The notes below the pieces were generated by a model. It had not been told where the DNA came from. It worked only from the letters and a program-made list of their open reading frames with translations, and ran no database searches. A stretch of DNA of 64,000 nucleotides, from the NCBI RefSeq assembly GCF_014155765.1, contig NZ_SCKT01000001.1:1240001-1304000 (forward strand). Direction: 5' to 3'. A program made the position numbers and the translations under genes. Every line of letters begins with the position of its first letter. Positions within the stretch are counted from its first letter, which is position 1. Shown here in pieces: positions 61,171-64,000 of the stretch. This DNA is from Pantoea dispersa (lineage in GTDB: Bacteria > Pseudomonadota > Gammaproteobacteria > Enterobacterales > Enterobacteriaceae).

Positions 61171-62816
61171 GGAATCATCCAGGTAAAGACATACGCCTGC
61201 AGCGTGGTGATCACGCCGACCATACAGGTAAAAATCAGGCTGTGTTTAACGGTAAACCGGAACAGATCGGACTCGCGCCCCACCAGCCCCACGGCGGCGC
61301 AGGCGATGGCGATCGACTGCGGCGAAATCATTTTACCGGTGACGCCACCGGTGGTATTGGCAGCCACCAGCAGCACATCCGACACCCCAATCTGCTGTGC
61401 GGTGGTCGCCTGCAGCGCGGCGAACAGCGCGTTGGAAGAGGTATCGGAGCCGGTCAGAAAGACGCCCAGCCAGCCGAGGAACGGCGAGAAGAAGGTGAAG
61501 GCCTGTCCGGTGTGCGCCAGCGCCAGGGCCAGCGTGGCCGACAGCCCTGAGTAGTTAGAGATGAACGCAAACGCCAGCACCATGCCGATGGAGTAGATCG
61601 GCAGCGCCAGCTCCTTCAGGGTTTCGCCAAAGGTGCGCAGCGCCGCCGCCGGCTTCATGCGCAGGAAAATCACCGAAATCACCGCTGCCAGCAGAATCGC
61701 AGTGCCGGTGGCGGAGACCACGTCAAATTTGAACAGCGCCGCATACGGCGTTGCTGCGCTCACTACCGGCGGCATGCGTGCCACCAGCTCGTGCAGCAGC
61801 GGCACCGGCACGCTAAACACCCAGTCATACAGCGCACCGCCTTTAGCGAACAGCGCTTTAAACGGCGGAATACTCCACAGCGTAACGGTCGCGGTAAGGA
61901 ACAGGAACGGCATCCAGGCACGCACAATCTGCGCCAGCGTGTAGCGTTGCGTCCCTGAGGGCGCAGCCTCTGGCGCGGGTTCTTTAAAGCGGAAGATGCG
62001 CACCGGCTGCCAGCGGCGCAGAAACAGCGTCAGGCAGATCAGTGAAGCCAGCGACGAAATGATGTCCGGCAGCTCCGGGCCAAGGAAGTTAGAGCTGAGG
62101 TACTGGGCGATGGCAAACGAACCGCCGGCCACCATCACCGCCGGCCAGGTCTCTTTGATGCCGCGCCAGCCATCCATGATCGCCATGATCCAGAACAGCA
62201 CGATGAGGGTGAGAAACGGCAGCTGGCGTCCCGCCATCTGGCCAATCTGGAAGCTGTCCAGCCCGGTGACCTGACCGGCGACGATGATCGGAATCCCCAT
62301 CGCGCCGAACGCCACCGGCGCGGTGTTGACGATCAGGCACAGGCCGGCGGCATAGAGCGGATTAAAGCCCAGCCCGACCAGCAGTGCGGCGGTGATCGCC
62401 ACCGGTGCCCCAAAGCCTGCCGCGCCCTCTAAAAACGCGCCAAACGAAAAGCCGACGATCAGCATCTGCAAACGCTGGTCTGGCGTGATGGAGAGAATCG
62501 AGGCGCGAATGATATCGAACTGGCCGGTTTTCACCGAGATCTTGTAGACAAATACCGCCGCCACGATGATCCAGGCAATCGGCCACAGGCCGTATAAAAA
62601 ACCATACGCCACCGACGCCAGCGCCTGGGGCACCGGCATGCCGTACAGCAACAGCGCCACCAGCAGCGCCAGCACCACGGTGATCGTACCGGCCTGATAG
62701 CCCTTCAGCTTGAGCTTAATCAGCGCGAAGAAGAAAAAAACAATCGGGATCACCGCCACCAGGCTGGATAGCCACAAATTGTTGAGCGGATCGTAGTTTT
62801 GTTGCCACACCTGCAT
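61167..62816 (-). CDS. lldP: L-lactate permease LldP
   Basis: LldP imports L-lactate (and D-lactate, glycolate) by proton symport. The 549-residue product from the ATG at 62816 ([21 protein letters not shown]) fits E. coli LldP (551); GGAG precedes it, and the longer frame upstream is not family-like. It has about twelve or more membrane segments, with [17 protein letters not shown] characteristic of the family. It is the first gene of lldPRD. Confidence 0.97.
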   Translation of the reverse strand: MQVWQQNYDPLNNLWLSSLVAVIPIVFFFFALIKLKLKGYQAGTITVVLALLVALLLYGMPVPQALASVAYGFLYGLWPIAWIIVAAVFVYKISVKTGQFDIIRASILSITPDQRLQMLIVGFSFGAFLEGAAGFGAPVAITAALLVGLGFNPLYAAGLCLIVNTAPVAFGAMGIPIIVAGQVTGLDSFQIGQMAGRQLPFLTLIVLFWIMAIMDGWRGIKETWPAVMVAGGSFAIAQYLSSNFLGPELPDIISSLASLICLTLFLRRWQPVRIFRFKEPAPEAAPSGTQRYTLAQIVRAWMPFLFLTATVTLWSIPPFKALFAKGGALYDWVFSVPVPLLHELVARMPPVVSAATPYAALFKFDVVSATGTAILLAAVISVIFLRMKPAAALRTFGETLKELALPIYSIGMVLAFAFISNYSGLSATLALALAHTGQAFTFFSPFLGWLGVFLTGSDTSSNALFAALQATTAQQIGVSDVLLVAANTTGGVTGKMISPQSIAIACAAVGLVGRESDLFRFTVKHSLIFTCMVGVITTLQAYVFTWMIP

Positions 62817-62905
62817 GCCGTTTCTCCAGAGGTCACCAGAGGGATGCGGCGCATCGGCAAAAGCAGGCGTGCGCCGCAGATTGTTGCCCGGTTCCGCACC
62901 ACAAT

Positions 62906-62916
62906 TGGTAGGACCA
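62906..62916. promoter_or_regulatory. LldR operator, promoter-proximal
   Basis: TGGT-AGG-ACCA, an 11-bp palindrome extended to ATTGGT...ACCACA, lies 90-100 bp before the lldP start. It fits the TnGTnnnACnA consensus of FadR-type regulators. Confidence 0.8.
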
Positions 62917-63029
62917 CATTGCGGCTGACGGGCTTTCTGGCTCCAGATAGTTAATGCATTGTTAACCCAAAGCAACGCGACAGGCGTGATTTTTCGTGTT
63001 ATGTGACCATGTGGCTACATTTTTATAAC

Positions 63030-63044
63030 ATTGGTAGGACCAAT
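63030..63044. promoter_or_regulatory. LldR operator, distal
   Basis: ATTGGT-AGG-ACCAAT is a perfect 15-bp palindrome. Its centre is 126 bp from the other site, nearly the spacing known for E. coli lld operators, so repression looping is plausible. It ends exactly at the stop codon of the MFS gene. Confidence 0.83.
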
Positions 63045-64000
63045 CAGCGCGCAGCCGCACCAAAGGCGCGCGCATAGCTGCGCGGATGAAAACGCAGATT
63101 GAGTCCGATCAGCCCCAGCGTCACGACGCCCTGCATCAGCCATACGCTGGCAAAACTGTGGGTGAGCACCTGCAACTGACCGGCAATAAACGGCATGCAG
63201 CCGGCGATGATGAATCCTGCGCCCTGCATGAAGGCCACCAGCCGCGCGCCTGCCTGCGGCTGCGGCAGATGATCGAGCGCCAGCACCATCGCCAGCGGGA
63301 ACGCGGCACCGAGACCGAAGCCGGCGATGGCGGCCCACAGCCACGGCGCCAGCAGCGGCGCAAAAAGAAACCCGCTCATCCCGGCCAGCTGACACAGCAG
63401 ACTGACAATCAGTTGCGGACGGCGATCGGCACCGCGCGCCAGCAGCGGCATCAGCAGCGCGCCGGCAACCTGGCTCAGAATCATCACGCCCAGCAGCGAG
63501 CCGCCGGCCTGCGCCGACCAGCCCAGCCGGTGATACGCATCCGGCAGCCAGGCAACGCAGGTGGCATAGCCGCCATTGACCAAGCCAAAGCTCAGCGCCA
63601 GCGACCAGGCGCGCGGCTTACGCCACAGCGGCGGCAGCGTTACCTGTGCGGCATCCGGCACGGCAGGCACGCGCACCAGTAGCCACAGCAGGATAGCCAG
63701 CAGCACCGGTAGCGCCCAGCCGCTGAGCGCCAGCGGTACGCCAAGCTGCGCGCTGAGCCACGGCGACAGCGCCGCGCCCAGTCCGCCGCCGCCCATCAGC
63801 GCGCCCGCCCACAGCCCGGTGACCGCCGCGCTGCGCCGGCTAAAACGCTGTCGAATCAGTCCCGGCATCGCCATCTGCACCACGCCGACGCCGATGCCGG
63901 CAAACAGCGCGCTGAGCACCAGCCCGCTGCCGCTGTCGATTACGCCGCGCGCCGCCAGCGCCAGCAGCAGCAGCGTCAGCCCGGCCAGCAGTAAGGGCTT
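63044..64000 (-). CDS. CynX/NimT-type MFS transporter (5' end beyond window)
   Basis: The frame is open to the right edge, so this is the C-terminal part (about 318 residues) of a 12-helix major facilitator of the CynX/NimT group (cyanate or 2-nitroimidazole transport). LFAGIGVGVVQMAMPGLIRQ and GLWAGALMGGGGLGAALSPWL are typical. The stop lies in the distal LldR operator. The start and substrate cannot be judged from this window. Confidence 0.85.
   Translation of the reverse strand, partial: KPLLLAGLTLLLLALAARGVIDSGSGLVLSALFAGIGVGVVQMAMPGLIRQRFSRRSAAVTGLWAGALMGGGGLGAALSPWLSAQLGVPLALSGWALPVLLAILLWLLVRVPAVPDAAQVTLPPLWRKPRAWSLALSFGLVNGGYATCVAWLPDAYHRLGWSAQAGGSLLGVMILSQVAGALLMPLLARGADRRPQLIVSLLCQLAGMSGFLFAPLLAPWLWAAIAGFGLGAAFPLAMVLALDHLPQPQAGARLVAFMQGAGFIIAGCMPFIAGQLQVLTHSFASVWLMQGVVTLGLIGLNLRFHPRSYARAFGAAAR

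Overview
This is a gene-dense, GC-rich piece of a chromosome from an Enterobacterales bacterium, most probably an Erwiniaceae member of the Pantoea/Erwinia/Mixta type. The backbone keeps the order known from the E. coli 9-minute region (yajC-tgt-queA-acpH, proY-brnQ-phoR-phoB-sbcD-sbcC, mak-rdgC, ppnP-aroM-yaiA-aroL, yaiI-proC, psiF-iraP, lacZ). Blocks that E. coli lacks sit between these landmarks. I saw no rRNA, tRNA, CRISPR array, insertion sequence or prophage. The genus assignment is inference from gene content and order.

Layout. 1-3.3 kb: the queuosine/Sec genes queA-tgt-yajC (minus) and divergent acpH. 3.4-7.8 kb: an overlapping inositol-monophosphatase-family / periplasmic histidine-phosphatase pair and an OafA-type acyltransferase. 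7.8-12 kb: proY, brnQ and a MetE-like methyltransferase. 12.2-20.3 kb: phoB-phoR with a PstS-like third gene, then sbcD-sbcC, whose SbcC has a very glutamine-rich arm. 20.3-28.8 kb lies where E. coli has araJ: three lipoproteins (CsgG-like, DUF4810, DUF799/GNA1162), a TolA-domain-III-like lipoprotein, an AraC-type regulator, a small-molecule kinase, an ethanolamine-type permease, an aldo/keto reductase and a LysR regulator. 28.8-36.6 kb: mak, rdgC, ppnP, then aroM as the last gene of an OPT transporter-DUF1177-AroM operon with its own IclR regulator, then yaiA-aroL. 36.9-43 kb: DUF2076 protein, yaiI, proC, a Rieske-FAD oxidoreductase, lpxO, psiF, iraP (phoA, which lies between psiF and iraP in E. 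coli, is absent) and a small lipoprotein. 43-50 kb: lacZ with lac-operator-like sites but no adjacent lacI or lacY, an MdtG-like exporter and several small envelope proteins. 50.3-57.4 kb: an AscG-like regulator and a cellobiose-type PTS / 6-phospho-beta-glucosidase operon with a matching operator, interrupted by a LysR-aldehyde dehydrogenase pair. 57.5-59.1 kb: tiny genes and osmC. 59.2-62.8 kb: the L-lactate operon lldPRD with two operators 126 bp apart. The right edge cuts a CynX/NimT-type MFS gene.

The best candidate for an undescribed system is IclR-OPT-DUF1177-AroM (31369-35497). A peptide-type transporter, a protein that resembles an M42-like metallopeptidase, and a protein with the paired cysteines of Asp/Glu racemases are translationally coupled or nearly so, and palindromes that could be IclR operators lie in front. 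This suggests uptake and breakdown of an unusual peptide-like compound, and that aroM in the E. coli aroL region may be a leftover of this pathway. Other items worth following are helically phased direct repeats before the ethanolamine permease, paired LacI-type operators before iraP, and a pair of overlapping 35- and 38-residue membrane proteins.
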